The notes: generated by a model from the letters alone, not told the origin. Positions 12,695 through 20,993 are shown, counted from the first letter of the stretch. The stretch is 28,096 nucleotides of DNA from NORP240 sp038134485 (GCA_038134485.1 JAYPVG010000037.1:1-28096); one strand, 5' to 3'. Program-made: numbers and translations.

Positions 12695-13873
12695 ATGGAT
12701 CTGCACAGCGACCCGCTTGCCCTGCAGCGACTCAAGGAAGCGGCAGAAAAAGCCAAGATTGAACTTTCGTCTGCCCAGCAAACCGAGGTGAATCTGCCTT
12801 ATATCACCGCGGATGCCAGTGGTCCCAAGCATCTGGTCCAGAAATTGACGCGCGCCAAGTTCGAGTCACTGGTTGAATCACTGGTAGATCGGACTCTGGA
12901 GCCGGTCAAGATTGCGCTGCAGGATGCCGGACTGGACGTATCCAAGATCGACGACGTGATCCTGGTCGGCGGTCAGACTCGCATGCCACTGGTGCAGAAG
13001 AAAGTTGCCGACTATTTCGGCAAGGAAGCTCGCAAAGACGTCAACCCGGATGAAGCGGTTGCCATGGGTGCCGCTATTCAGGCCGCAGTGCTCTCTGGCG
13101 AGGTTAATGATGTCTTATTGTTGGATGTGACACCGCTATCGCTGGGCATCGAAACACTGGGCGGAGTTGCGAGCGTTCTTATCGACAAGAACACCACCAT
13201 CCCGACCAAGAAAACGCAGGTTTTTTCGACTGCAGATGACAACCAGACTGCGGTGACCATTCACGTGGTGCAGGGTGAGCGCAAGCAGGCCTCCCAGAAC
13301 AAGTCGCTGGGTCGATTTGACCTTAGCGATATTCCGCCAGCGCCAAGAGGTATGCCGCAAATCGAGGTGGCCTTCGACCTCGACGCCAACGGTATTTTGA
13401 ATGTGTCGGCAAAAGACAAGGCGACCGGTAAAGAGCAGTCCATAGTAATCAAGGCTTCAAGCGGATTATCGGACGAAGAGATCGAGCGCATGGTCAAGGA
13501 TGCCGAGGCGCACTCGGCCGACGATCAGAAGTTCGAGGAGCTGATTACGGCGCGCAACACGGCTGACCATTTGATTCATGCTACCAGGAAGACTTTGGAA
13601 GAGGCTGCCGACAAGGTGACCGCTGACGAGAAAGAGAAAATCGAGGCGGCAGTTGCGGCGCTGGAAGAAGTTGCAAAAGGTGACGACAAGGAAGCCATCG
13701 ATGCAAAGACCAAGGATTTGACGGAAGCATCTTCCGGCCTGGCGCAGAGAATGTATGCGGAACAGCAGGCCGAAGCGGAGCAAGGTGGCGCGGGCGCAGC
13801 ATCGGAAGGCAGCTCGACGGATGATGAAGCCGTTGACGCCGAGTTTGAGGAAGTAAAGGAAGAAGACAAGTAA
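12695..13873 (+). CDS. dnaK: DnaK C-terminal part (rest of ATPase domain plus substrate-binding domain)
   Basis: This piece is in the same frame as the upstream fragment and begins at the first ATG after the stop, an internal Met in GMDLHSDPL. It holds the rest of the ATPase domain (RLKEAAEKAKIELSS, VILVGGQTRMPLVQKKV, NPDEAVAMGAA), the linker and beta-sandwich (DVLLLDVTPLSLGIE, TTIPTKKTQVFSTADDNQ, GERKQASQNKSLGRF, APRGMPQIEVAFDLD), the helical lid, and the acidic tail ending AEFEEVKEEDK. Reinitiation at this ATG would need an internal ribosome-binding site, and only a weak GTCGGGT is present. It is best read as the second part of one interrupted gene. Confidence 0.88.
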   Translation: MDLHSDPLALQRLKEAAEKAKIELSSAQQTEVNLPYITADASGPKHLVQKLTRAKFESLVESLVDRTLEPVKIALQDAGLDVSKIDDVILVGGQTRMPLVQKKVADYFGKEARKDVNPDEAVAMGAAIQAAVLSGEVNDVLLLDVTPLSLGIETLGGVASVLIDKNTTIPTKKTQVFSTADDNQTAVTIHVVQGERKQASQNKSLGRFDLSDIPPAPRGMPQIEVAFDLDANGILNVSAKDKATGKEQSIVIKASSGLSDEEIERMVKDAEAHSADDQKFEELITARNTADHLIHATRKTLEEAADKVTADEKEKIEAAVAALEEVAKGDDKEAIDAKTKDLTEASSGLAQRMYAEQQAEAEQGGAGAASEGSSTDDEAVDAEFEEVKEEDK

Positions 13874-14032
13874 GCGATCAGGGCCTTTGCCGGCAACGGC
13901 GACCCTGCGCCATAGGTTGCCCCGAGCTGTAACCATATCTCGCAATTGGCGAGTATCGGGTTAGGGCTCGGGGCGCCTGCTTATGAGGGAATTCAATACA
14001 GTAATCCGGTTGGACCGGAATCGGGACGTTTG

Positions 14033-15160
14033 ATGTCAAAACGAGATTATTACGAAGTGCTGGATGTATCCCGCGAGGCAACAGAGGCTGAAATCAAAAA
14101 GGCCTATCGTCGCGTGGCGATGAAATTTCATCCCGATCGTAATCCGGATAACAAGGAAGCGGAAGAGAAATTCAAGGAAGCAAACGAGGCTTTCGAAGTA
14201 TTGTCAGATAGCGGCAAGCGTGCCCGCTATGACCAGTACGGCCATGCTGGCATCGATGGCCAGACCTCCGGTGGACACGCCGACTTCAGTGACATTTTTG
14301 GTGACATTTTCGGTGATATCTTTGGCGGCGGGCACGGGGGTGGGCGTCGCAGCCACGTGAGGCAGGGCGCTGATCTGCGCTATACCCTGGAGCTGGATCT
14401 GGAGGAAGCCGTTCGCGGCACTACGTCTCGGATACAGATTCCCACCACTGTAACCTGCGAAAACTGCAGCGGCTCGGGCGCCAAGCCGGGAACCTCTCCG
14501 GTGAATTGCAGCACGTGTAATGGGGCTGGCCAGGTCCGCATGCAGCAGGGCTTCTTTTCGGTACAGCAGACCTGTCCCCGATGTCGAGGCACTGGTCAGC
14601 AGATCAAGGATCCCTGCCACGTGTGCCACGGTCGCGGGGCCACTGAAGAGCGCAAGACTCTGTCGGTCAAGGTTCCCGCAGGAGTTGATACCGGCGACCG
14701 TATCAGGCTTGGCGGAGAAGGCCAGGCTGGCGTCCATGGCGGGCCTCCGGGAGATCTTTATGTTGAGGTTTCGGTGCGGCCTCACGGAATTTTTACCCGT
14801 GACGGGAGACATCTGCACTGTGAAATTCCCATCAGCTTTATTGATGCGGCACTGGGGGGCGAATTGGAAGTGCCTACCCTGGGTGGTCGGGTGAAACTCA
14901 AAATCCCCTCCGAGACCCAGACCGGCAAGCTGTTCAGGTTGCGAGGCAAAGGAGTGAATCCGGTTCGCGGAGGGTCCACCGGCGATCTTCTGGTTAGGGT
15001 TGTAGTGGAAACCCCGGTTAACCTTACCAGGCGTCAAAAGGAGCTGCTGGAAGAATTTCAGGGAATCCAGGAGGAGCAGGGTGATAGACAAAGCCCGCGC
15101 AAGAGTAGCTGGTTTGACGGGGTCAAATCGTTCATTGATGACCTGGGACTCGGCCAGTAA
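14033..15160 (+). CDS. dnaJ: Hsp40 co-chaperone DnaJ
   Basis: Delivers unfolded clients to DnaK and stimulates its ATPase. The 375-residue protein has the J domain with HPD at 33-35 (KFHPDRNPD), a Gly/Phe-rich segment with a triple repeat of DIFGDIFGDIFGGG, and the zinc-binding region from residue 142 with four CxxCxGxG motifs (CENCSGSG, CSTCNGAG, CPRCRGTG, CHVCHGRG). The C-terminal client domains follow (VKVPAGVDTGDRIRLGGEG, GDLYVEVSVRPHGIFTRDG). I chose the ATG at 14033, which gives the family start MSKRDYYEVL; the frame remains open upstream but that extension does not resemble DnaJ. It is intact, follows dnaK by 159 bases and probably shares its transcript. Confidence 0.96.
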   Translation: MSKRDYYEVLDVSREATEAEIKKAYRRVAMKFHPDRNPDNKEAEEKFKEANEAFEVLSDSGKRARYDQYGHAGIDGQTSGGHADFSDIFGDIFGDIFGGGHGGGRRSHVRQGADLRYTLELDLEEAVRGTTSRIQIPTTVTCENCSGSGAKPGTSPVNCSTCNGAGQVRMQQGFFSVQQTCPRCRGTGQQIKDPCHVCHGRGATEERKTLSVKVPAGVDTGDRIRLGGEGQAGVHGGPPGDLYVEVSVRPHGIFTRDGRHLHCEIPISFIDAALGGELEVPTLGGRVKLKIPSETQTGKLFRLRGKGVNPVRGGSTGDLLVRVVVETPVNLTRRQKELLEEFQGIQEEQGDRQSPRKSSWFDGVKSFIDDLGLGQ

Positions 15161-15198
15161 AAGTGTGCTCCCGCAGCGTCATCATTGTGGGTAGAAAC

Positions 15199-15245
15199 CG
15201 GGCTCTTCACGACGGTTCTCATTATGAGAACTGCCGCGGAGCCCG
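15199..15245. terminator. nested inverted repeats between dnaJ and the convergent lyase-like gene
   Basis: An outer pair, CGGGCTC (15199-15205) and GAGCCCG (15239-15245), encloses an inner pair, GTTCTCA (15215-15221) and TGAGAAC (15225-15231), with a three-base loop. The result is a long two-part hairpin on either strand. It lies in the 129 bases between convergent dnaJ and the beta-propeller gene. There is no T tract, so it may end transcripts with Rho help or protect 3' ends. Confidence 0.55.
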
Positions 15246-15289
15246 ATTCGGAGTGTGATTACCCGGACTTTACCGGATTTAAAGGTAGG

Positions 15290-16432
15290 CTAGTTAGTGC
15301 CACGGGTAACCAGTTTTTGAAGGCGCCAGTTAATCAGCTCACCGACCCATATCTCATCCTCTGAAGGGCAGGCAATAGCGTGAATCCAACCAAACTCACC
15401 GAGGTTTCGGCCGGGCTGGCCGTATACGCCAAGTACTTCACCCTCTAAAGAGACCTTATAGATGCGGCTTGGATACAGGTCGCCAACGAACAGGACGGGA
15501 TTCGGTCCTGGCGTCATGCAAAGAGCATCGGGAGCTCCTGGAGACTGCGAGCCGCGAGTGCCATTGGGATTTTCTCGCCCGTACGTGATCTTGCCACGGG
15601 AGGTATCGACTGGCACGTCAATGGTAAATTCGCGGATGTAGTTGCCGTCCGTGTCAAAAACCTGAATGCGTCTGTTACCCCTGTCAGCAACATAAACCTC
15701 GTCGTCCGGAGACACGGCGATGCCGTGAGGTGTGTCGAACTGTCCGGGACCAGTACCCAGTGAGCCCCAGCTAGCTACCCATTCGCCGCGGGCATTGGCT
15801 TTCCCGACCCGCGAATTTATGTAGCCGTCACTGAAGTATGAATTTCCCTGCGAGTCCCAGGCTACATCTGTCGGCTGATTGAATCGATTGTCCTGGTGCA
15901 CGGGTACCGGATTTCGCGCATTGTTGTTCTCCGGTACCTCCATGTGAACGCCGGCGCGCTCGAGGTGCTCGGCGAGGGTGGCTGCGTAGTCAGGGGGTCC
16001 GGTAAAGTGTGAAGACTCTTGTGGTCGACCGAAAACCCACTCGACGCGTCCTTGGGGATTGAACTTGATAATCGTGTCCGACCCCTTGTCTACCGTCCAG
16101 ATGTTATCGTCAGCATCGATTCGAACGGCGTGTGCGTACGACCAGGCGAACAGGTTTTTGCCGATCTCACGTACGAAATTGCCCTCGGCGTCGAATTCGA
16201 GGAGCTGCGCTGCTTTAGCCATGTAGGCGGGGCCAACGGAGTTGCCGCGAGAAAATACAAACACATGCCCATGAGAATTTACCGCCACGCCGGCAATTTC
16301 GCCGAAGTGAATGTCGTCGGGCATATTAAGTGGGTTTGGAATCGACTCGAAGGGAAGCTCCGGCACGTTTTGTGCCATCGCATTCGTTGTAAGCAGGCCA
16401 ATCACTATGGCCGAAAGTATTACGCGTTTCAT
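15290..16432 (-). CDS. exported NHL beta-propeller protein, peptidyl-alpha-hydroxyglycine alpha-amidating lyase-like
   Basis: A 380-residue protein with a signal peptide cut after TTNAMA (residue 20) and a six-bladed NHL propeller. It resembles the lyase half of animal peptidylglycine amidating enzyme (PAL): GKNLF.. SYAHAVRID, FNQPTDVAWDSQGNSYFSDGY, GPGQFDTPHGIAV, VADRGNRRIQVF. From memory of rat PAL, the three metal-binding His correspond to H101, H236 and H351, and the catalytic Arg and Tyr to R62, Y204 and R251. The catalytic Asp after the third His is Ala352 here. The true substrate is unknown; a periplasmic hydrolase, lyase or binding role is possible. It is the last gene of a minus-strand run but is separated from adenosine kinase by 179 bases, so it probably has its own promoter. 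Confidence 0.8.
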   Translation of the reverse strand: MKRVILSAIVIGLLTTNAMAQNVPELPFESIPNPLNMPDDIHFGEIAGVAVNSHGHVFVFSRGNSVGPAYMAKAAQLLEFDAEGNFVREIGKNLFAWSYAHAVRIDADDNIWTVDKGSDTIIKFNPQGRVEWVFGRPQESSHFTGPPDYAATLAEHLERAGVHMEVPENNNARNPVPVHQDNRFNQPTDVAWDSQGNSYFSDGYINSRVGKANARGEWVASWGSLGTGPGQFDTPHGIAVSPDDEVYVADRGNRRIQVFDTDGNYIREFTIDVPVDTSRGKITYGRENPNGTRGSQSPGAPDALCMTPGPNPVLFVGDLYPSRIYKVSLEGEVLGVYGQPGRNLGEFGWIHAIACPSEDEIWVGELINWRLQKLVTRGTN

Positions 16433-16511
16433 GCTTTTTACCTCTTATGGGGCTTGTTGTTAATTTACTAGAAAGGATAGGCGTAAGGCTTGAATGCCAT
16501 TTTTTGCGCCA

Positions 16512-16534
16512 CGCCAATTTAATTGAATTTGGCG
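16512..16534. repeat. inverted repeat between adenosine kinase and the lyase-like gene
   Basis: CGCCAA (16512-16517) and TTGGCG (16529-16534) flank an 11-base AT-rich centre that is itself nearly palindromic. It lies 80 bases upstream of the lyase-like gene start and 78 bases after the kinase stop codon. It could be a terminator stem for the operon or an operator for the lyase-like gene. Confidence 0.4.
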
Positions 16535-16611
16535 GGATTGCAAATCAAATTTTGCGAAGAGGAAATTGCTAGCAAAGCCTTTCTATTCTTGTGTTCGGCA
16601 GGTATTGAGTA

Positions 16612-17616
16612 TCAGGCCAGATTGAGTTGCCTCAGTATGGCAGGGTGATCTTCGGATGGGAGTCTGGGACCGAAACTGGAAACCGTGGTAGCGGAGGCCA
16701 GACTGGCGAGGTTGCCGGCGGACTGGTAGTCATATCCGTGGGTGATACCGTAGAGGAAAGCGCCGGCAAACATATCGCCAGCGCCATTGGTGTCAACCGC
16801 CTGGACATTGTGACCATCTATATCGATGTATCGGCTGCCGTCAAAAATTCGAGCGCCAAGAGCACCACGAGTCACAACAAAATGTCTGGCATGGTTTCTT
16901 AGCAGTTCACATGCAGCATCAAAACTCTCGGCGGCAGTCCACAGCATGGCCTCCTTTTCATTGCAAAACAGAAGGTCTACGCCGTCGCCCAGTACGTCGG
17001 CTATCGCTTCGGTGAAATATTCGACCATTGAAGGGTCTGAGAATGTCATGGCGGTTTTTACACCGTGCAGTTCGGCTACTCGCTTTAATTCTTTGGCTGC
17101 TGCCTTGGCGCTGGGTGAAGTTACCAGATAGCCTTCAATGTACACGTATTCCGAGTCCTTGATGGCGTCTTCGTGGACATCGGCAACAGACACGTCCTCT
17201 GACACACCCAGGTAGGTGTGCATGGTGCGTTCGGCATCAGGGCTGATCATGACCAGACATCTGCCGGTGGTACCGTGATCCCTGTCCTGGCCAAGATTTG
17301 TCTCGATATTGTGATGCCCGAGCTGTTCAACATAGAAATCGCCGGTCTCATCGTTGGCAACTTTACCGGCGAAATACGCATTGCCGCCGAACTGGCTCAG
17401 CGCGTAGAGTGTATTCGCAGCGGACCCGCCACCGGATTGGTTCTTTAATCCTACCTGGCTGTCAAGCAATTCCAGCAACTGCTCCTGATGCTCGCGGCTT
17501 ACCAGCGTCATGAATCCTTTCTCAATGTTGTGCTCTTCAAAGAACGAGTCTTCGACTTCAAACTCTTTGTCCACCAGAGCATTACCGATACCGTAAACGT
17601 GATATTTTTTCATCAT
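16612..17616 (-). CDS. PfkB-family carbohydrate kinase, probable adenosine kinase
   Basis: Transfers phosphate from ATP to a nucleoside or sugar hydroxyl; best match is the bacterial adenosine kinase group of the PfkB family. The 334-residue product has the N-terminal YGIGNALVDKEFEV, the substrate-side GGGSAANTLYALSQFGG, TTGRCLVMISPDAERTMHTYLG, and the C-terminal PfkB signature DTNGAGDMFAGAFLYG, whose Asp is the catalytic base and whose GAGD forms the anion hole. The start is one of two adjacent ATG codons (17616 or 17613). It starts 5 bases after the hemL stop codon, so the two are translationally linked. Adenosine salvage is a reasonable role, but inosine, guanosine or ribose-type substrates cannot be excluded. 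Confidence 0.85.
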   Translation of the reverse strand: MMKKYHVYGIGNALVDKEFEVEDSFFEEHNIEKGFMTLVSREHQEQLLELLDSQVGLKNQSGGGSAANTLYALSQFGGNAYFAGKVANDETGDFYVEQLGHHNIETNLGQDRDHGTTGRCLVMISPDAERTMHTYLGVSEDVSVADVHEDAIKDSEYVYIEGYLVTSPSAKAAAKELKRVAELHGVKTAMTFSDPSMVEYFTEAIADVLGDGVDLLFCNEKEAMLWTAAESFDAACELLRNHARHFVVTRGALGARIFDGSRYIDIDGHNVQAVDTNGAGDMFAGAFLYGITHGYDYQSAGNLASLASATTVSSFGPRLPSEDHPAILRQLNLA

Positions 17617-17621
17617 GTAAT

Positions 17622-18938
17622 TCAGCTGTTTGCTCCGGCAACCGCTGCGAAGGCCTTTTCCGCAGCCTCCAGCGTCAACTCAATTTCCTCGTCACCGTGG
17701 GAAGCCGATACGAATCCAGCCTCGTAGGCCGAAGGCGCCAGATAGATGCCATTTTTCAGCATGCTATGGAAAAAGATTTGAAAGTTTTCCATGTTACACG
17801 CTGTTACCTGTTCAAACCTGCTGACAGTCTCCTCGGTGCTAAAAAAGCAACCAAACATGCCGCCTGCCTGATTGGTTGTAAAAGCCACGCCCGCAGCTGC
17901 GGCCCGCTCTTGCAACCCTGACAACAAGCGTCCCGTGCTCGAGGTCAGGTCAGAGTAAAAACCTGCAGCGGAGATCTCTTCAAGAGTTGCCAGACCGGCG
18001 GCAACAGCAAGGGGGTTGCCGGATAATGTTCCCGCCTGGTAAACAGGGCCATTTGGCGCCAGGTAGTCCATGATATCTTTTCGACCGCCAAACGCGCCGA
18101 CTGGTAAGCCGCCTCCGATGACTTTCCCCAGGGTGGTGAGGTCAGGAGTGACATTGAACATTTTTTGTGCGCCGCCCAGATCCACGCGAAAGCCTGTCAT
18201 AACCTCATCAAAAATCAGCACAGCACCGTGGCGGGTGCAGACGTCTCTCAACGTTTCTAAAAAACCGGGAAGTGGCGGCACCAGGTTCATATTGCCGGCT
18301 ACCGGCTCGACAATTATGCAGGCGATTTGCTCACCTTCTTTGTCGAATAATGCGTTGACGCTGTCTGAGTCGTTGTAGGGAAGAATATGTGTCAGTTCGG
18401 TAAATGCCTTAGGCACTCCCAAGGAATCTGGTTCACCCAGAGTGAGTGCGCCGGAGCCCGCTTTAACGAGGAGGCTGTCAACGTGTCCGTGGTAGCAGCC
18501 TTCGAATTTCACTACCTTGTCGCGGCGGGTGAAGCCGCGCGCGAGGCGTATCGCACTCATGGTGGCTTCCGTACCAGAATTGACAAGGCGCACACTTTCA
18601 ATTGAGGGCAGGATGCTGCAAATCTTCTGAGCAATCTTAATTTCAGCTTCAGTTGAGGCACCGTAGCCCAGGCCCAGCTGCAACTGCTGGTGCAGGGCCG
18701 AGATGGTTGAGGGATGGCAATGGCCAAGTATGAATGGTCCCCAGCCACCCACGTAGTCAACATAGCGATTATCGTCAGCGTCGATCAGATATGCACCCTG
18801 GCCGGCCTTAAAAAACAGAGGATTACCTCCAACGCTCTTGAAAGCCCGAACGGGCGAATTAACACCACCGGGAATAAAGCGAAGTGCCAGGTTGTACAGT
18901 TCAGCGGATTGTTCGGTCGTGTTTTGGGTAAGAGTCAT
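17622..18938 (-). CDS. hemL: glutamate-1-semialdehyde 2,1-aminomutase
   Basis: PLP enzyme that converts glutamate 1-semialdehyde to 5-aminolevulinate, the last step of C5 tetrapyrrole precursor synthesis. The 438-residue protein matches HemL throughout: RFIPGGVNSPVRAFKSVGG, GWGPFILGHCHP, GLGYGASTEAE, LVNSGTEATMSAIRLARG, KFEGCYHGHVDSLLVKAGSG, EPVAGNMN, LIFDEVMTGFR, and the PLP lysine K272 in LGKVIGGGLPVGAFGG. I chose ATG 18938 over the adjacent GTG at 18941 because GAGG sits five bases before it. It follows thiE by about 20 bases in a minus-strand operon with hemJ, another haem gene, at the head. Confidence 0.97.
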   Translation of the reverse strand: MTLTQNTTEQSAELYNLALRFIPGGVNSPVRAFKSVGGNPLFFKAGQGAYLIDADDNRYVDYVGGWGPFILGHCHPSTISALHQQLQLGLGYGASTEAEIKIAQKICSILPSIESVRLVNSGTEATMSAIRLARGFTRRDKVVKFEGCYHGHVDSLLVKAGSGALTLGEPDSLGVPKAFTELTHILPYNDSDSVNALFDKEGEQIACIIVEPVAGNMNLVPPLPGFLETLRDVCTRHGAVLIFDEVMTGFRVDLGGAQKMFNVTPDLTTLGKVIGGGLPVGAFGGRKDIMDYLAPNGPVYQAGTLSGNPLAVAAGLATLEEISAAGFYSDLTSSTGRLLSGLQERAAAAGVAFTTNQAGGMFGCFFSTEETVSRFEQVTACNMENFQIFFHSMLKNGIYLAPSAYEAGFVSASHGDEEIELTLEAAEKAFAAVAGANS

Positions 18939-18961
18939 CACATCCTCGATTGCAATCTGGT

Positions 18962-19588
18962 TCAGTCGGGCTGATTAAAATGAGCGCCAAGCTGCCTTGT
19001 CCGTCCCTCAACATCCTGACTGGAGAACAGGTAATTTATCACAGCCAGCAGGTCTGCGCCCGCGGCTATTATTTCACCCGCGTTGTCGGCATTTATTCCG
19101 CCAATCGCTGCTATGGGTATCGACAACCTTTCCCTTGCCAGGCGCAGGACGTCAAGGTCTGCCGCCGGTGCGTTCGGTTTGGTTACCGAGGGAAAGAAGC
19201 GACCAAAAGCAACATAGCTGGCTCCGGCTTGTTCGGCTTTGACAGCCAGTTCAATATCAGCGTGGCAGGTCACGCCGATCACGGCATTTTTTCCGAGGAT
19301 CTTCCGGGCTGCCAACACTGAGGCATCCGCTTGGCCCAGATGGACGCCCGTTGCTCCTGAGGCCAGACACAATTGAACATCGTCATTGATGATCAGGGGA
19401 ACATTGAATTCGGCGCAGAGCGCCTGCAAGGCACTGGCCTGGGTCAATCGACGGTCATGATCTGGGCTTTTATCCCGGAACTGCAGCATTTTAATGCCGC
19501 CCTCCAGAGCCTTGTTCGCCGCTGACAGTAGCGCACTCCCGGGGGTCAAGGCGCTATCCGTGATTGCATAGATTCCACGTAGGCTCAT
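18962..19588 (-). CDS. thiE: thiamine-phosphate synthase
   Basis: Joins the pyrimidine (HMP-PP) and thiazole (THZ-P) halves to make thiamine phosphate. The 208-residue TIM barrel shows the expected YAITDSAL start, the pyrophosphate/substrate loop MLQFRDKS, PLIINDDVQLCLASGATGVHLGQ, VIGVTCHADIE, GASYVAFGRFFPSVTKPNAP and the phosphate-binding IAAIGGINADNAGEIIAAGADLLAV. It starts 13 bases after the thiD stop, so these two thiamine genes are co-transcribed. I saw no thiC, thiG or TPP riboswitch in the window. Confidence 0.95.
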   Translation of the reverse strand: MSLRGIYAITDSALTPGSALLSAANKALEGGIKMLQFRDKSPDHDRRLTQASALQALCAEFNVPLIINDDVQLCLASGATGVHLGQADASVLAARKILGKNAVIGVTCHADIELAVKAEQAGASYVAFGRFFPSVTKPNAPAADLDVLRLARERLSIPIAAIGGINADNAGEIIAAGADLLAVINYLFSSQDVEGRTRQLGAHFNQPD

Positions 19589-19601
19589 GAGTCAACCGGA
19601 T

Positions 19602-20393
19602 CTAGAATCCCTGCTTGCTCCAGGCGCTGCGGTCTGGAATATGTTGTCCAAATCCAATGCGAGAACCGTGGCTGAGTGATTCCCAGGTAAATCGCTGGGC
19701 TTGCTTGACGGCATCGTGAAGATCGAGACCGTGGGCAATATAGCCTGCGAGACTGGATGCTAAAGTGCATCCGGAGCCATGGTAACTATGTTCCAGCCTG
19801 GGCCAGGTAAAAAGAGAGAGTCCCTTATGTAAGGAAAAAAACTTGTTGACCACTTCTTTTGTACTTGCATGAGTCCCGGTGAGCAGGATGTGTCGACAGC
19901 CGGTTTCCAGCAACTCGGCCGCACAGGCTTCAACACTATCGGCAGCCGGCGCCAGTTGCATGATTTCATCGATATTTGGCGTCAGCACAGTGGTTAATGG
20001 CAATAGTAGCGAACGCGTTGCCTCGACCAGGTCCCGACTACCAAACTGAAATCCACCACCTGCCTTGAAAATCGGATCCATTACTACGGGCACATTCGGG
20101 TAATCCCTCAGTATGCTATGCAATACCTCAATGATCGCCACGTCGCCCGTCAAGCCGATCTTGAAACATTGCACTGGAATATCTTCCAGCACAGCGCGGG
20201 CTTGCTGGACTACCAGGGTGGGGTCAGTAATCGAAATCGTTATCGCGTTATGGGTATTTTGCGCAGTAACTGCTGTTGCCACCGGCAACGTGTGGCAACC
20301 GATACTGAAAAGAGTTTCAATGTCTGCTTGAAGCCCGGCTCCTCCGGTAGGATCCAGACCTGAAAAACACAAAACATTTGGTTTACTGTTCAT
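19602..20393 (-). CDS. thiD: hydroxymethylpyrimidine / phosphomethylpyrimidine kinase
   Basis: Phosphorylates HMP and HMP-P to HMP-PP, the substrate for ThiE. The 263-residue ribokinase-fold protein has CFSGLDPTGGAGLQADIET near the N-terminus, the substrate region TAVTAQNTHN, KIGLTG, VVMDPIFKAGGG, TVLTPNIDE, and HSYHGSGCTLASSLAGYIAHG, where GSGC forms the anion hole and the Cys is typical of ThiD. It follows hemJ by 32 bases and precedes thiE by 13. Confidence 0.94.
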   Translation of the reverse strand: MNSKPNVLCFSGLDPTGGAGLQADIETLFSIGCHTLPVATAVTAQNTHNAITISITDPTLVVQQARAVLEDIPVQCFKIGLTGDVAIIEVLHSILRDYPNVPVVMDPIFKAGGGFQFGSRDLVEATRSLLLPLTTVLTPNIDEIMQLAPAADSVEACAAELLETGCRHILLTGTHASTKEVVNKFFSLHKGLSLFTWPRLEHSYHGSGCTLASSLAGYIAHGLDLHDAVKQAQRFTWESLSHGSRIGFGQHIPDRSAWSKQGF

Positions 20394-20425
20394 TTGCTAA
20401 ATTCCGGCCTGTAGATTTTTCCGAA

Positions 20426-20845
20426 TCAGGGTTTCACGACTACGAGGATAACAATCGCCACCAGCAAAAGGACCGGGAACTCGTTGAAGAACCTAAAAAA
20501 CGTGTGACTACGTAGGTTGTTGTCGTTCTGAAACGCCAACAAGAACCGCCAGCAATAAAAGTGATATCCAAGTAATATGAATACCAGAGCTATTTTGGCC
20601 TGCATCCACCAGGCCGAAAGATAAAATGACGGATTAAATGTGATCAGCCAGCCGCCGAGCCCAACCGTGGCTATCGCCGAGGGTGTCATTATGCCGCGGA
20701 ACAACTTTCGTTCCATTATCTTGAAGCGGTCTCTGCTGATCTGGTCTTCACTCATTGCATGATAAACGTATAGCCGCGGCAGATAGAACAGGCCAGCGAA
20801 CCAGCAGATGACTGCGACTATATGAAAGGCTTTAACCCACAACAC
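20426..20845 (-). CDS. hemJ: protoporphyrinogen IX oxidase HemJ (CopD-like membrane protein)
   Basis: Four-helix inner-membrane protein that oxidises protoporphyrinogen IX to protoporphyrin IX, the oxygen-independent type used by many proteobacteria lacking HemG/HemY. The 139-residue product begins LWVKAFHIVAVICWFAGLFYLPRLYVYH, with conserved His8, Arg24 and His29. It continues with the loop FKIMERKLFRGIMTPSA, the helix IATVGLGGWLIT, WMQAKIALVFILLGYHFYCW and the RFFNEFPVLLLVAIVILVVVKP end. The start codon is GTG at 20845, with AAGGA nine bases before it. It is the first gene of the unit hemJ-thiD-thiE-hemL-adenosine kinase. Confidence 0.92.
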   Translation of the reverse strand: MLWVKAFHIVAVICWFAGLFYLPRLYVYHAMSEDQISRDRFKIMERKLFRGIMTPSAIATVGLGGWLITFNPSFYLSAWWMQAKIALVFILLGYHFYCWRFLLAFQNDNNLRSHTFFRFFNEFPVLLLVAIVILVVVKP

Positions 20846-20963
20846 CGCTATATTCCTTGCCAGTCAGAGTACCGACAACTTACCACAGGCTGCAATTCTC
20901 CTGTAGTCTATATTCCCGCGATGTAATTTTTGCATTATGAGCGGGGCTGTGTAACATATCCCA

Positions 20964-20993
20964 CCCGGTCACCCGAGGTGATCGTGGACCGGG
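20964..20993 (+). promoter_or_regulatory. strong hairpin in the argC leader
   Basis: CCCGGTC (20964-20970) and GACCGGG (20987-20993) form a perfect 7-base inverted repeat. Inside it TCACC/GGTGA can form an alternative inner stem around CGA. It lies 40 bases before the argC start. A second hairpin, CCCGC..GCGGG around ATGTAA/TTGCAT, lies just upstream at about 20908-20945. I could not find an ARG box. The pair could be a leader structure affecting argC or a terminator-like element. Confidence 0.45.

Larger units (their letters stand above)
11948..13873 (+). pseudogene. dnaK: dnaK reading frame interrupted by one in-frame TAA
   Basis: Hsp70 chaperone gene. Joined across codon 239, the frame would give 641 residues, the normal DnaK length, with family sequence before and after and no gap, insertion or frameshift. 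The single defect is TAA at 12662-12664. Flanking residues read EDFDLRLID then LAEEFKKQSGMDL, and E. coli DnaK has RLINYLVEEFKK, so the stop replaces a conserved Tyr; TAT or TAC to TAA is one base change. TAA is an ordinary stop in neighbouring genes (grpE, and the natural end of dnaK at 13873), so the genetic code is not altered. dnaK is normally vital for heat tolerance. I think a sequencing or assembly error is most likely, with nonsense mutation or readthrough as alternatives. Confidence 0.9.

Noticed and set aside
13946..14032. 29-residue N-terminal extension of DnaJ
   Set aside because: The J domain begins at MSKRDYYEVL as in the family; the upstream part is intergenic sequence that happens to be open.
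14204..15091. 295-residue open frame antisense to dnaJ
   Set aside because: It lies fully inside a certain gene, resembles nothing, and runs through the complement of the zinc-finger repeats.
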